From assembly GCA_040757055.1 (NCBI GenBank), contig JBFLXY010000009.1, positions 1-64,000 on the forward strand: a stretch of DNA of 64,000 nucleotides. The letters run 5' to 3'. Positions within the stretch are counted from its first letter, which is position 1; each line of letters opens with the position of its first letter. Source of the stretch: JAJZRJ01 sp040757055. Lineage in GTDB: Bacteria; Desulfobacterota; Desulfobulbia; Desulfobulbales; Desulfurivibrionaceae. Position numbers and translations under genes: made by a program. The notes beneath the pieces were generated by a model. That model made no database searches, had not been told where the DNA came from, and saw only the letters and a list, made by a program, of their open reading frames with translations. This document shows, piece by piece, positions 17,893-27,229 of this stretch.

Positions 17893-20094
17893 TCAGCGAT
17901 TGGCGCCGAAGATGCCGATGTAGCGCTTGGTGTAGGAGGGATCATCGGTGGTGTAAAAGTTACCGCCCAGCGCCTCGGCATTGGGGCCGTAGAAGGCGGC
18001 GTTCAGAGTGCCGTTGGTGCCGCCGCCGGAAATGGTGGTGGTGAAGGTGCCAGCAGGGAAGTTGAACGCGCCAGCGCCGGTAGCCGCAATGCTGAAGGTG
18101 GTTCCGTTCGATAACGACATGGTTCCAGCGGCCGTGGAGTTGTTGCCTAGTGAGAACGTGACCGGGATGCTGATGGAGCCGGTGAGTTCCGTCGCGCTTC
18201 CGCCGGTGAGCGCCAGGGTGGCGCGCACGTCCCCGGTGTATGTCCCGCTGTAACTGGTGGCAGGCTGCACATCCGTCGGTTTGCCGGCCACCCACATGGA
18301 GTAGGGCACATGGACGTGGCGCTGGGTGGTGTCCATGGGGTCGGTATAGGCGACTTCCCAGTGGCCCCAAGTGAGGTAGGTAGACCATTGTTTTTCCGGG
18401 TCTTCCACCACCATGTAGTTGCCATGGTCCTTCAGGGAGGCGTGATAGGTGCCGTTGCTGATGCAGTTGCCGGAACAGTCGAGGATAGCGGCGAGAAATT
18501 TGTCGTCGATATAGGCCGAGCCGCTGGCTCCGCCAACGGTCAGCCCGGAAATCTGGAAATTGTCCGAGTTGGTGTTGACATTGGTGGCCATGGCACCGCT
18601 GAAGGTGCCGGCATCCTTGTCGATGGCAAAGGCGAAAAGGCTTGGGTCGGAGTTGAGGAAAAAGCGGCGGTTGCTTGATGGGGTTGTCATGTTTTCGCTC
18701 ACGCCGACCACGAAACCTTCCCAGGTTACGGTGCCCGTGGGAGCAGAGGGCTTCATCTCACCGACCACCTGCTGGGCACCACCCTCCACGCTCCAGGAAT
18801 CCGCGGTGGTCTGGGGATTGGGTTTGATGAGGTAAGAGGCACCGGTGGCGTTGAAATTGAAGAAATCGAAGGTAGTACCGGAAAAGAGGCCGGAACCTGA
18901 GCCTTCGATGGCGGCGATCTCATTGTCGAAGCCGCCTTCGCCAAAGCCGAAAATTTTGATGTTGCTCACCGAATTGCCGCTCACGTGGCCGAAGAAGAAG
19001 ACCGGGCTCTCCTTTGCTTGGGTGCCGGTGTTTTCCGCATCAAAGACCGCGCCCAGGAAGGTGCTGTTGCGCCAGTTGACCGCCATGAAAACATCGCCGG
19101 TGATGTTCTCGGTGGCGCCGGTGGAGCTGTTGGTCGAGGTGCCGCCAAGACCACCTCTGTATGCGTAAATGCCGTCAGGGGGCGGACTGGGCGGGGTGGA
19201 AAAGCTTGGGGAACTCGGCAGTTCGTTGGGCGGCGGCAACGGCGGCGGGGGCGGTACCGCAGGGGGCGGCAATATCGCGAGCGAGGCGAGAGGGGGCGGC
19301 GCCGGCAGCGGAGCCGTCTCTGTACTGGATGCCGGAGCCGCACTCGACCCGGTGGCGGTTGCCGTGGTTGCAGAGTCGGTCGATGCCGTTGTTGCCCCCC
19401 CAGCGGTATCACCTTGGGTGCTGCCTTTTTCCCCCGCCGGTTGGTCGCCCTCTTTGCCATTGAGTTCTCTGTTCAGGTCACCCATTTCCTGCTCGGTGAA
19501 TTTTTTGGGCGGGGCTGGCGCGGCATTGAGGGTCACGTGGGTGCCGAAGCCCGGCCTGGTAATGGCCACCGTGCCGAAGGGGTTGGTGATTTCGATGCCT
19601 TTGCCGCCCTGGAAGACCACGGAGAGGCTGGTTGGCGTCACAACGCCGGCGTACATGGAGCCGCGGATGCCGATGGTGGCGGTGGGGGTCTCGGTTTTGA
19701 AATTCTGCGGCGCCTCCTTGGTGAGCGCCCCGCCCATCACCCGGAAGGTCCCTTCCTTGATCTGGGTCCTGAGGGCGCCATCCTTGTGCTCTGGTTGCCA
19801 GCGGTATTCGGCGACCTTCATCTCGCTGCCGCCGCCCAGGCTGATGATGCTGTTGTCCGTGAACATGAGCTGCAGCCGGCCGGCACTGCCGGTTTTCAGA
19901 ACATCCTCCTGAAAGATCGGACTTTTCATGGTCAAGGAGCGTTCCACCCCTTTGGCGTTCCGGGCGACCACGGTGCCGCGGATGGCGACTACGGTGGCCA
20001 CCGGTTCGGGCGATGCTGCCCAGGCAGCGGGCGGCACCAGGGTCGCCAGCAGGGCAGCACAGGCGATTGCCAGGGAAAGGAAGGCGCTTTTCAT
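17893..20094 (-). CDS. FecR-domain protein with C-terminal TbpB-like beta-barrel
   Basis: With the ATG at 20094 the product is 733 residues. A signal peptide (1-27) precedes a FecR domain (about 50-180) carrying the signature TPTATIGIRGS. A low-complexity Ala/Ser/Thr stretch (about 215-260) and a poly-proline linker (about 262-307) follow. The large C-terminal part ends in a domain whose pattern (GTLNAAFYGPNAEALGGNF, then YIGIFGANR at the very end) resembles the TbpB-type handle/barrel domain found in cargo of Slam/type XI secretion. The long in-frame upstream extension is non-coding. Neighbours are a TPR/barrel outer-membrane protein upstream and a CHASE2 cyclase downstream. The FecR assignment is firm and the TbpB-like assignment is by motif only. 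Confidence 0.85.
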   Translation of the reverse strand: MKSAFLSLAIACAALLATLVPPAAWAASPEPVATVVAIRGTVVARNAKGVERSLTMKSPIFQEDVLKTGSAGRLQLMFTDNSIISLGGGSEMKVAEYRWQPEHKDGALRTQIKEGTFRVMGGALTKEAPQNFKTETPTATIGIRGSMYAGVVTPTSLSVVFQGGKGIEITNPFGTVAITRPGFGTHVTLNAAPAPPKKFTEQEMGDLNRELNGKEGDQPAGEKGSTQGDTAGGATTASTDSATTATATGSSAAPASSTETAPLPAPPPLASLAILPPPAVPPPPPLPPPNELPSSPSFSTPPSPPPDGIYAYRGGLGGTSTNSSTGATENITGDVFMAVNWRNSTFLGAVFDAENTGTQAKESPVFFFGHVSGNSVSNIKIFGFGEGGFDNEIAAIEGSGSGLFSGTTFDFFNFNATGASYLIKPNPQTTADSWSVEGGAQQVVGEMKPSAPTGTVTWEGFVVGVSENMTTPSSNRRFFLNSDPSLFAFAIDKDAGTFSGAMATNVNTNSDNFQISGLTVGGASGSAYIDDKFLAAILDCSGNCISNGTYHASLKDHGNYMVVEDPEKQWSTYLTWGHWEVAYTDPMDTTQRHVHVPYSMWVAGKPTDVQPATSYSGTYTGDVRATLALTGGSATELTGSISIPVTFSLGNNSTAAGTMSLSNGTTFSIAATGAGAFNFPAGTFTTTISGGGTNGTLNAAFYGPNAEALGGNFYTTDDPSYTKRYIGIFGANR

Positions 20095-20111
20095 AACACG
20101 GTCCTCGCTGT

Positions 20112-21437
20112 CTAGAAGCCCGCGGTGAGGCTGAGTTCGGTGACGTTCTTGCGGTAGGTGTAGAGGTCGATGTTGGAAACGGAGTCGGTGTAGGTGTGGT
20201 TCAACTGGGCGACGAGCACCTGCCCCTTGGCCGGGTCCTTCCAGAGTACACGGGAAAGGCCGGCAACCACCTCCTTCACCTCGTCCGAACGCCACTCCTG
20301 GAAAAAGGGATGGATCGCATCGTAACTCGTGTCGGTGTAGCCGAAGCTGGCAGAGAGGGCGAGGTCGTAGGGCAGTTCCCGGTCGTAGCGCATCTTCCAG
20401 CCGAAGCGGTCGTAGCTGTTGACCTCGTTGTAGGCGATCTCAGCTTCTTTGGTAAAAGTGAGGCTCACCCGGTTCGGGCCTTCGATCAGCACCGGTCCGG
20501 ACGAATACTGGAGGTTGGTGGCGTCCCGTTCCGGATCGGCATAATTGTTTTTTTCCTCCACCTTGATGCCGAAGGTGGCGAGGAGATTTTCCATGACCAA
20601 GACAGTGCAGGAAGTGGCCGCGCCAAAGGAACTCTGGTAGCGGTCGTGCTCGACATCAACAGAGGATGCGAGCAACTGCATATCCCAGATGAATTTTTCC
20701 TGCTGGAAGACCGGGCCGGTGGTCAGGCCGAGATAATTGATGTCGAGGTCGTAGAGTGTTCCATAGAGGGCGTTGTACGATGTGGCCGAGGTCTTCCAGA
20801 CAAAGGGGTAGTCGTCGTTCTTGTAGAGGTGATTGAGCACCAGGGTTGTGGTGTTGACCTGGTCGTTCTGGGGTTTGGCGCTTTGGCCGGTAAGGGTGAA
20901 CTCGAAAAGCCCCATGGAAATCCTGTCGCTGACCGGCGCCGAGCGGGCATTGTCGTCCCAGGCATGGCCGAGGGTGAAGGTGCCGTTCAAAAAGTGCTGT
21001 TTCTCCGAGGCGGCGATGGCATCGAGGAACTGCTGGATGTTCTGCCACACCTGTTCCGGCGGGTTGGTGGCCTGCACCTCCTTGAAGTACTGCTTGGCCA
21101 GCTCGCGGGAGCCGAGGCGGAGATGGGCGCGGGCCAGCTCCAGCTTGACCCGCTGGGCGTCGGGATCGGCGATGAGGATGCGGTCGAACGCCATGACCGC
21201 CTCTTCCAGCCGGCCCGATTCAAAGGCAGCCCTGCCGAGGTAGAAATTGATTTCCAGGTTGGCCGGGTCCTGTTGGAATGCCTTGTGGAGTTCCGTATAG
21301 GCCTCGTCGAATCGCCCCTGGTCGAAAAGCTGCCGGCCGGTGGTGAACAGAGCCTCGCTGGTGGTTGCCTGGGCAGGGCTGGAAACAAGGGCAAAGAGAA
21401 GGACCAGGGAAAAGAGGAAAGAGAGGCGCCGGATCAT
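20112..21437 (-). CDS. TPR plus outer-membrane beta-barrel protein (Slam/DUF560-like)
   Basis: The product (441 residues) has a signal peptide (1-24) and three TPR-type repeats (about 28-145, including NLEINFYLGRAAFESGRLEE and VKLELARAHLRLGSRELAKQ). A long amphipathic beta-strand region runs from about 155 and ends in Phe, the usual last residue of outer-membrane barrels. TPR followed by barrel, and the junction FTLGHAWDDNARSAP, resemble surface lipoprotein assembly modulators, the translocons of type XI secretion. The FecR/TbpB-like gene follows 17 bp downstream, in the arrangement expected of translocon and cargo. It could alternatively be a generic TPR porin. Confidence 0.75.
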   Translation of the reverse strand: MIRRLSFLFSLVLLFALVSSPAQATTSEALFTTGRQLFDQGRFDEAYTELHKAFQQDPANLEINFYLGRAAFESGRLEEAVMAFDRILIADPDAQRVKLELARAHLRLGSRELAKQYFKEVQATNPPEQVWQNIQQFLDAIAASEKQHFLNGTFTLGHAWDDNARSAPVSDRISMGLFEFTLTGQSAKPQNDQVNTTTLVLNHLYKNDDYPFVWKTSATSYNALYGTLYDLDINYLGLTTGPVFQQEKFIWDMQLLASSVDVEHDRYQSSFGAATSCTVLVMENLLATFGIKVEEKNNYADPERDATNLQYSSGPVLIEGPNRVSLTFTKEAEIAYNEVNSYDRFGWKMRYDRELPYDLALSASFGYTDTSYDAIHPFFQEWRSDEVKEVVAGLSRVLWKDPAKGQVLVAQLNHTYTDSVSNIDLYTYRKNVTELSLTAGF

Positions 21438-21665
21438 GGGTGCTCCTAGTGTGCAAACTGTGCGGAGTTTTGGGTAATTATAGTAGAAACAGGAGCCGCG
21501 GGACAGCTTTTTGTTCGGTTACGACCCATCTGGCTGGTATCTGCCTTGGCCTGCTTGGCGTCGGCCCCCGGTTCTGGTACACTCGGCGGAAACGGTGCTG
21601 GATGGCGACGTGGGCAGAGAGGCCCAAAGGCGGTCGGGAAAGAAAGGCAGGGGGCGCGGGTGGCG

Positions 21666-21929
21666 ATGGATGAGGCAACAAACGGCAGGCTGGTGCTGGA
21701 GTACCCCTGCGCCTGGGTCTACAAGGTGATCGGCGCGGACGGCGAGGAGCTGCGTGCCGCCATCAGGGAAATCCTGTCCGGACGGGAACATCTGGTGACG
21801 CCGTCCCGCACCAGCCGGAGCGGCAGATACCTGAGCCTCGACATCGAGGTGGTGGTGCAGGACGAGGCGGAGCGCAACGCCTGGTATGTGGCCCTGAAGG
21901 GGCACCCGGCGGTGGTCATGGTGCTGTAG
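21666..21929 (+). CDS. DUF493 (YbeD-like) protein
   Basis: With the ATG at 21666 the product is 87 residues. It has the DUF493 layout: LEYPCAWVYKVIG at the start, a helix, then SRSGRYLSLDIEVVVQDEAE and a C-terminal GHPAVVMVL. The fold is ACT-like. E. coli YbeD lies next to lipoate genes and has no proven activity. It is monocistronic here, and the upstream in-frame extension to 21546 is not coding in character. Confidence 0.88.
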   Translation: MDEATNGRLVLEYPCAWVYKVIGADGEELRAAIREILSGREHLVTPSRTSRSGRYLSLDIEVVVQDEAERNAWYVALKGHPAVVMVL

Positions 21930-21984
21930 GCGCATTCCCCGGCGGCGGGCCGCCGCGCCACGCCGGCCGGGGCACGAAGAATCC

Positions 21985-22191
21985 TTATCCCACCACCTCG
22001 AAGCCGATGGCGGCGATGGCCTTCCTGATCGTCTCCATGGAAACTTCCTTGGTGGGGGTGTAGGTGGCCTCGCCCCTGGCCAGGTCGATCTGCACGTCGG
22101 TGATGCCGTCGATGGCGCTCAATGCCTTGGTGACCGAGCCGGAGCAGTGGCCGCAGCGCATGCCCTGAATTTTGACCGTTGCCATGTTCAT
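21985..22191 (-). CDS. copZ: Heavy-metal-associated copper chaperone (CopZ-like)
   Basis: The product (68 residues) is a single HMA domain with the metal motif GMRCGHC (CxxC) near residue 13. The rest fits a beta-alpha-beta-beta-alpha-beta fold ending IAAIGFEVVG. It probably delivers Cu(I) to the CopA ATPase encoded divergently 141 bp away. A second Met two residues in is an equally good start. Confidence 0.9.
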   Translation of the reverse strand: MNMATVKIQGMRCGHCSGSVTKALSAIDGITDVQIDLARGEATYTPTKEVSMETIRKAIAAIGFEVVG

Positions 22192-22224
22192 TCTCCCTGT
22201 GGTTGGTGTTGCGGACTCTGTGTA

Positions 22225-22244
22225 ATTTTAGTAAAAGCTAAAAT
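22225..22244. promoter_or_regulatory. Inverted repeat in the copZ-copA divergent promoter region
   Basis: ATTTTAG-N6-CTAAAAT lies 34 bp upstream of the copZ start. Its position and dyad symmetry suit a copper-regulator operator (CueR/CsoR/CopY classes), but it matches no consensus I can assign. Confidence 0.4.
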
Positions 22245-22253
22245 ACCATGTCG

Positions 22254-22277
22254 CCTTGCCCATGCAAGGTTTTTTTT
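22254..22277 (+). terminator. Intrinsic terminator upstream of copA
   Basis: A 6-bp stem CCTTGC-CCAT-GCAAGG is followed by eight T, read on the plus strand. It lies in the leader between divergent copZ and copA, 56 bp before the copA ATG, where no upstream plus-strand gene needs it except distant DUF493. It may stop read-through or act as an attenuator of copA. Confidence 0.7.
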
Positions 22278-22332
22278 CTGCGCAGCCAACTGAGTTCGTA
22301 GACGCCGCCGTTGCCGGCAAGGGAGTCGAGAT

Positions 22333-24828
22333 ATGAGCGGAACCAGCCGAAAGGAACACGTGGCCATCCGGGGCATGCACTGCGCCGCCTGCTCCACCCG
22401 CATCGAGAAGGTGCTCAGTGCCACCGAGGGCATCCGCCGCGCCGCGGTCAACCTGGCGGCCGAGTCCATGGAGCTGGAGTGGGAGGAGGAGCGGCTGACC
22501 CTGGACGACATCGCCGCCATTGTCAAGGGCATGGGCTTCGAACTGGTCAGGCCCGCCAGCGAGGCGACCCTGACCCTGGCCCTGGGCGGCATGACCTGCG
22601 CCTCGTGCGCGGCGCGGATCGAGAAGGTGGTGGGAGCGCTGCCCGGCGTGCGTTCCATGCAGGTGAACCTCGCCGCCGAGACGGGCACCGTGGTCTTCGC
22701 TCCGGAGCAGGTGACCCAGCGCGCCATCCGCGAGGCCATCGAACGCATCGGCTTTACGGCCAAGGCGGCGCAAGCCGGCCGCTCCGACATGGAGCGCCAG
22801 CAGCAGGAGGCGGTGGCCCGGCTGGCGGCCATGAAAAAGCGGCTCATCCCCGCCTTCTCTTTTGCCATGCTGCTGCTCATTCTCTCCATGGGCGAGATGC
22901 TCGGCATGCCGCTACCTTCGTGGCTCGCCCCGCACCATGCGCCCCTCACCTTCGCCCTCACCCAGTTCCTTCTGGTGCTGCCGGTGATGTGGTCGGGCCG
23001 CAACTTCTATCTCATCGGCTTTCCCGCCCTTTATCGCCGCGCACCCAACATGGACTCCCTCATCGCCATCGGCACCGGCGCCGCCTTTGTCTACAGCACC
23101 TGGAACCTCATCGAGATCGGGCTCGGTTTTGACGCCATGGCCCGGGTCATGGACCTCTATTTCGAATCCGCCGGCGTGCTCATCGCCCTGGTCTCCCTGG
23201 GCAAGTATCTGGAAACCCGCTCCAAGGTGCGCACCTCCGACGCCATCCGTCAGCTCATGGAGCTTTCGCCGGATCAGGCGACGCTCTTGCGCAACGGCGA
23301 GCAGGTGGCGATTCCTGTGGAGGAGATCGAGCCGGGCGACCTCTTGCTGGTCAAGCCCGGCGAGCGGGTGCCGGTGGACGGCACGGTGGTCAAGGGCCAC
23401 TCCAGCGTGGACGAGTCCATGCTCACCGGCGAATCCCTGCCGGTCTCGAAAAAGGAGGGAGACCGGGTGGTGGGTGCCACCCTCAACAAGAACGGCGTGC
23501 TCCACGTGCGGGCCGAAAAGGTGGGGCAGGATACCATGCTCGCCCGCATCATCCGTATGGTGCGGGAGGCCCAGGGCTCCAAGGCGCCCATTGCCAACCT
23601 GGCGGACCGCATCAGCCTCTACTTCGTGCCCACGGTCATCGTCCTGGCCGTTGTGGCGGGCCTGGCTTGGTATTTCATCGGGCAGGCCGAGTTTCCTTTT
23701 GCCCTGCGCATTTTCATCGCGGTGCTGGTCATTGCCTGCCCCTGCGCCATGGGGCTGGCCACGCCGACCTCGATCATGGTCGGCACCGGGCGCGGCGCCC
23801 AGCTCGGGGTGCTGGTCAAAAGCGGCGAGGCCCTGGAGATGGCGCAGAAGGTGAATACCATCGTCTTCGACAAGACCGGCACCCTTACCTACGGCCGGCC
23901 GGAATTGACCGATCTGCACGTGACGGCGGCGGGAATGGCCGCAGATGAGGTGCTGGCCCTGGTGGCTTCGGCAGAGAGCACCTCGGAACATCCGCTGGCC
24001 GAGGCGGTGGTGAATGCGGCCAGGGAAAAGGGGCTGGCCGTGCCGGAGCCGACGGGGTTCGAGGCCGTGACCGGCCGGGGCATCCGGGCCACGGTGGCCG
24101 GCCGGCAACTTTGCATCGGCAACCGCGAGTTCATGGTCGAATCCGGCGTGGCAGGGCTCGATGCCGCAACCGAGGCGGTGGCGACCGATTATGCCGGCAG
24201 CGGCAAGACCGCGCTCTATTGCGCGGCCGACGGTCAGCTCATGGCGCTCCTGGCCATCGCCGACCGCCTCAAGCCCGAGGTGCCGGCCACGGTCAGGGCG
24301 CTGGAAAAAATGGGGATCAGAGTTTTCATGCTCACCGGCGACCATGAGGTCACTGCCCGGGCCATTGCCCGCCAGGCCGGGATCAGCGAGGTCATCGCCC
24401 AGGTCCTGCCCGATCACAAGGCCGAGAAGGTGGCCGAACTCCAGGCCCAGGGGTTGCGGGTCGCCATGGTGGGCGACGGCATCAACGACGCGCCGGCGTT
24501 GGCCAGGGCCGATGTCGGCATCGCCATGGGCACCGGCATCGACGTGGCCATCGAATCGGGCGATGTCGTGCTGATGCAGGGGCACCTCTCCGGGCTGCTC
24601 ACGGCCCTTTCCTTGAGCCGGGCCACCATGCGCAACATCAGGCAGAATCTCTTCTGGGCCTTCATCTACAACATCATCGGCATTCCGGTGGCCGCCGGCC
24701 TGCTCTATCTCTTCGGCGGCCCGACCCTGAACCCCATGATCGCCGGCGGCGCCATGGCCATGAGTTCGGTCTCGGTGGTGACCAACGCATTGCGCCTCCG
24801 GTTCTTCACCCCGCCGACCGCGGTATGA
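22333..24828 (+). CDS. copA: Copper-exporting P1B-type ATPase (CopA)
   Basis: The product (831 residues) pumps Cu(I) out of the cytoplasm. Two N-terminal HMA domains carry CAAC (17-20) and CASC (89-92). Eight predicted membrane helices follow, with the transport motif CPC in IACPCAMGLATP near residue 469, the phosphorylation motif DKTGT near 513, SEHPLAEAV (the P1B HP signature) and GDGINDAPAL near 715. The length is normal. It is divergent from copZ, and a terminator-like hairpin lies in its leader. A LysM protein follows after about 100 bp. Confidence 0.96.
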   Translation: MSGTSRKEHVAIRGMHCAACSTRIEKVLSATEGIRRAAVNLAAESMELEWEEERLTLDDIAAIVKGMGFELVRPASEATLTLALGGMTCASCAARIEKVVGALPGVRSMQVNLAAETGTVVFAPEQVTQRAIREAIERIGFTAKAAQAGRSDMERQQQEAVARLAAMKKRLIPAFSFAMLLLILSMGEMLGMPLPSWLAPHHAPLTFALTQFLLVLPVMWSGRNFYLIGFPALYRRAPNMDSLIAIGTGAAFVYSTWNLIEIGLGFDAMARVMDLYFESAGVLIALVSLGKYLETRSKVRTSDAIRQLMELSPDQATLLRNGEQVAIPVEEIEPGDLLLVKPGERVPVDGTVVKGHSSVDESMLTGESLPVSKKEGDRVVGATLNKNGVLHVRAEKVGQDTMLARIIRMVREAQGSKAPIANLADRISLYFVPTVIVLAVVAGLAWYFIGQAEFPFALRIFIAVLVIACPCAMGLATPTSIMVGTGRGAQLGVLVKSGEALEMAQKVNTIVFDKTGTLTYGRPELTDLHVTAAGMAADEVLALVASAESTSEHPLAEAVVNAAREKGLAVPEPTGFEAVTGRGIRATVAGRQLCIGNREFMVESGVAGLDAATEAVATDYAGSGKTALYCAADGQLMALLAIADRLKPEVPATVRALEKMGIRVFMLTGDHEVTARAIARQAGISEVIAQVLPDHKAEKVAELQAQGLRVAMVGDGINDAPALARADVGIAMGTGIDVAIESGDVVLMQGHLSGLLTALSLSRATMRNIRQNLFWAFIYNIIGIPVAAGLLYLFGGPTLNPMIAGGAMAMSSVSVVTNALRLRFFTPPTAV

Positions 24829-24927
24829 GTGACCGCGGCATGAGTTGACATGGAGGGCGAAAACAGCGAGAATATCCCAGGTCGTTCCCCGACAAACGCG
24901 GATGCAAGGAATCAAAGGAGGATCAGG

Positions 24928-25944
24928 ATGCGGAAGAAGATGGCGGGCCTCGCGGCCCTGGTCTGTTGCGCTTTGTTGGGCGGCACGGTGGCCCTGGCAG
25001 GGGGGGGAGCCACAACCCATAAGGTGAAGAAGGGCGATACCCTGTGGGACATCAGCGGCTCGCATCTCAAGGATCCCAAGGCGTGGCCCAAGGTCTGGAA
25101 GGCGAATCCCCAGATCAGGAACCCCGACCGGATCAAGCCGGGGCAGGTGGTGCAGCTTCCCGGCAAGGCCACGGGCAAGATGCAGACGGTGGCCACACCG
25201 GCTCCTGCGCCGGCGCCCATGCCCGCCATCGAACGTTCCGGGCCGCCGCTGGCGCTGACGGTGATCCGGGATGAACCGGTGAAGGCCAGGTCGGCGGCCG
25301 AGGAGGCCAGGATTCTGCGACACAGCCGCGGAGTGGGGGAGGTCACCGGCGAGTTGCCCGGGGCGGGGAAGGTGCTGGGAACCCAGGCTGGCTGGGGATC
25401 AGACGCCGATGGCGGCACCATTTTCATTCAGGCGGCCGATGCCAGGGTGGGCGCAGCGTACGGCGTGTACCGCGACTTTGGCAAGGTGAGTCATCCTGGC
25501 ACATTCAGGCTGAGTCCGGGCCGCCTGCTGGCCGAGATCGGCACCGTGGAGATCGTGGCCCTGCAGGGAGATCGCCAGTTGGCCAAAATCACCACGTCGT
25601 ACGATGCGGTGCAGCAGGGCGACCTTTTGGGGCCGCTGTCCGCCCCGGTACCCGAACTCACCCTGAGGGATCGTCTCGATGCCCTTGAGGCCACAGTGGT
25701 GGCTGTGGAGTCGAGCCGCCTCGTCGCCGGGCCGCAGGACATTGTCTACCTCGATGCCGGCTCGGAGCAGGGGGTTGTCCCTGGGGATCGGCTGCGGATC
25801 AATGGCAGGGAAAACGGCAATGGCCGGCGGCAGTCCGCCTTTGTGGCGGTGCTTGCGGTGACGCCGACCACGGCTGCGGTTCTGGTGCTGCCCGAAAGCG
25901 ACCACCAGGTGCATATCGGCGACACGGCGGGCCCGGCGCGGTAG
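24928..25944 (+). CDS. LysM domain periplasmic protein
   Basis: Starting at the ATG at 24928, preceded by AAAGGAGGA, the product is 338 residues. A signal peptide (1-23, ending ALAGGG) is followed by a LysM domain (about 25-80: HKVKKGDTLWDISGSHLKDP to IKPGQVVQLP). A Pro/Ala-rich linker and a large beta-rich C-terminal region (about 110-338) follow. The LysM module binds peptidoglycan glycans. This long LysM family is frequent in deltaproteobacteria, with unknown cell-wall roles. Confidence 0.9.
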   Translation: MRKKMAGLAALVCCALLGGTVALAGGGATTHKVKKGDTLWDISGSHLKDPKAWPKVWKANPQIRNPDRIKPGQVVQLPGKATGKMQTVATPAPAPAPMPAIERSGPPLALTVIRDEPVKARSAAEEARILRHSRGVGEVTGELPGAGKVLGTQAGWGSDADGGTIFIQAADARVGAAYGVYRDFGKVSHPGTFRLSPGRLLAEIGTVEIVALQGDRQLAKITTSYDAVQQGDLLGPLSAPVPELTLRDRLDALEATVVAVESSRLVAGPQDIVYLDAGSEQGVVPGDRLRINGRENGNGRRQSAFVAVLAVTPTTAAVLVLPESDHQVHIGDTAGPAR

Positions 25945-25968
25945 GCAACCAGCGGACAAAAACGTTCG

Positions 25969-26003
25969 AAAAGGGGGAAAGGGCAACCTCTCCCCCTTTT
26001 TTT
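25969..26003. terminator. Intrinsic terminator after the LysM gene
   Basis: GGGGGA/TCCCCC forms the outer stem and AGG-GCAA-CCT the inner stem with a GCAA tetraloop, flanked by A-rich and T7 tracts. It lies between convergent genes, 13 bp before the coaBC stop, and can serve both strands. Confidence 0.88.
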
Positions 26004-26015
26004 GCGGTTGCGGAA

Positions 26016-27224
26016 TCAGCGCTGGAACGCGACGACCGCATCCCAGATGCGGTGGGCGGTCTCTTCCTTGCCGAGCAGGGGGAGTTCCTGCTCGTTGCCG
26101 TTGCGGTCGATGAGCAGGACGCGGTTGGTGGGGGCGGCAAAGCCCGCATCCGTGGCAGTGATGTCATTGGCCACGATGAGGTCGAGGTTCTTGGCTTTGA
26201 GTTTCTTTCTGGCCTCGGCGCGCAGGTTGTCGCTTTCGGCGGCAAAGCCGACCAGGAGGGGGAAGCGTTTGGCCTTGGCCTTCTTTTCGCCCAGTTCCTT
26301 CAGGATATCGGGGTTGGCGGCGAGGGCGATGGTGGTCGCTGCCGCGCCTTTCTTGATTTTTTTCGTGCTGCTGGTGGCCGGCCTGAAATCGGCCACCGCC
26401 GCCGTCTTGACCACCACATCCATCTTCGCGGCCCGGGCCGTCACCTCCCGGTGCATTTCAAGGGCGCTGGTTACCCGGATGACCTCAACCCCGGCCGGGG
26501 TCGCAAGCCCGGTCGGGCCGCTGACCAGGGTCACGTGAGCCCCGCGCTGCCGGGCGGCGGCGGCCACGGCATAGCCCATGCGGCCGGTGGCGCGGTTGGT
26601 GAGCATCCGGGCCGGGTCGAGCGGTTCCCAGGTGGGGCCGGCGGTGACCAGCACATCAAGATCGGCCAGATCCTGGCGGCTGAGGGCGGCCAGCAGCGCC
26701 TGGCGCGCCTCTTCCCACTCCACCAGGCGGCCCGGTCCTTCCTCGCCGCAGGCCATGGTGCCGCAAGCGGGTTCCACCACGGTATAACCGTATTTCCGGA
26801 GTTTGGCGAGATTGGCCTGGGTGGCTGGATGGCGGTACATCTGGCTGTTCATCGCCGGACAGACAACCACCCTGGCGGTGGTGGCCAGCACGACGGTGGC
26901 AAGCAGGTCGTCGGCCAGGCCATGGGCCAGCCGGGCGATGGTCCGGGCCGTGGCCGGCGCGATGAGCACCGCGTCGGCCTGTCGGGCCAGGGTGATGTGG
27001 GGAATCCGCTCGGCCTCCTCGGCCGCGAACATGGAGCCATACACCGGTCGGCCGGAAAGGGCGGCAAAGGTGAGGGAAGCGACAAAACGGCTCGCCGATT
27101 CGGTCATCACCACGGTGACCGCAGCCCCCTCCCGGCGCAAGGCCCGCGTCCAGTCGCAGGCCTTGTAGGCGGCGATGCCGCCGCATACCCCGAGGAGAAT
27201 CTCTTTGTCGGCCAGCGTGGTCAC
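26016..27224 (-). CDS. coaBC: Bifunctional CoaBC (phosphopantothenoylcysteine synthetase/decarboxylase)
   Basis: The product (about 402 residues) makes 4'-phosphopantetheine for coenzyme A. The N-terminal CoaC flavoprotein half starts ILLGVCGGIAAYKACDWTRA, with its PAMNSQMY motif and catalytic-type Cys in GTMACGEEGPGR. The C-terminal CoaB half starts VLVTAGPTWEPLDPARMLTN and includes the nucleotide-binding region VGFAAESDNL. There is no ATG at the expected place. GTG at 27224 is the likely start, and a TTG at 27233 overlapping the previous stop is the alternative. A much longer in-frame frame upstream is antisense noise. Confidence 0.95.
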   Translation of the reverse strand: MTTLADKEILLGVCGGIAAYKACDWTRALRREGAAVTVVMTESASRFVASLTFAALSGRPVYGSMFAAEEAERIPHITLARQADAVLIAPATARTIARLAHGLADDLLATVVLATTARVVVCPAMNSQMYRHPATQANLAKLRKYGYTVVEPACGTMACGEEGPGRLVEWEEARQALLAALSRQDLADLDVLVTAGPTWEPLDPARMLTNRATGRMGYAVAAAARQRGAHVTLVSGPTGLATPAGVEVIRVTSALEMHREVTARAAKMDVVVKTAAVADFRPATSSTKKIKKGAAATTIALAANPDILKELGEKKAKAKRFPLLVGFAAESDNLRAEARKKLKAKNLDLIVANDITATDAGFAAPTNRVLLIDRNGNEQELPLLGKEETAHRIWDAVVAFQR

Positions 27225-27229
27225 GGCGA

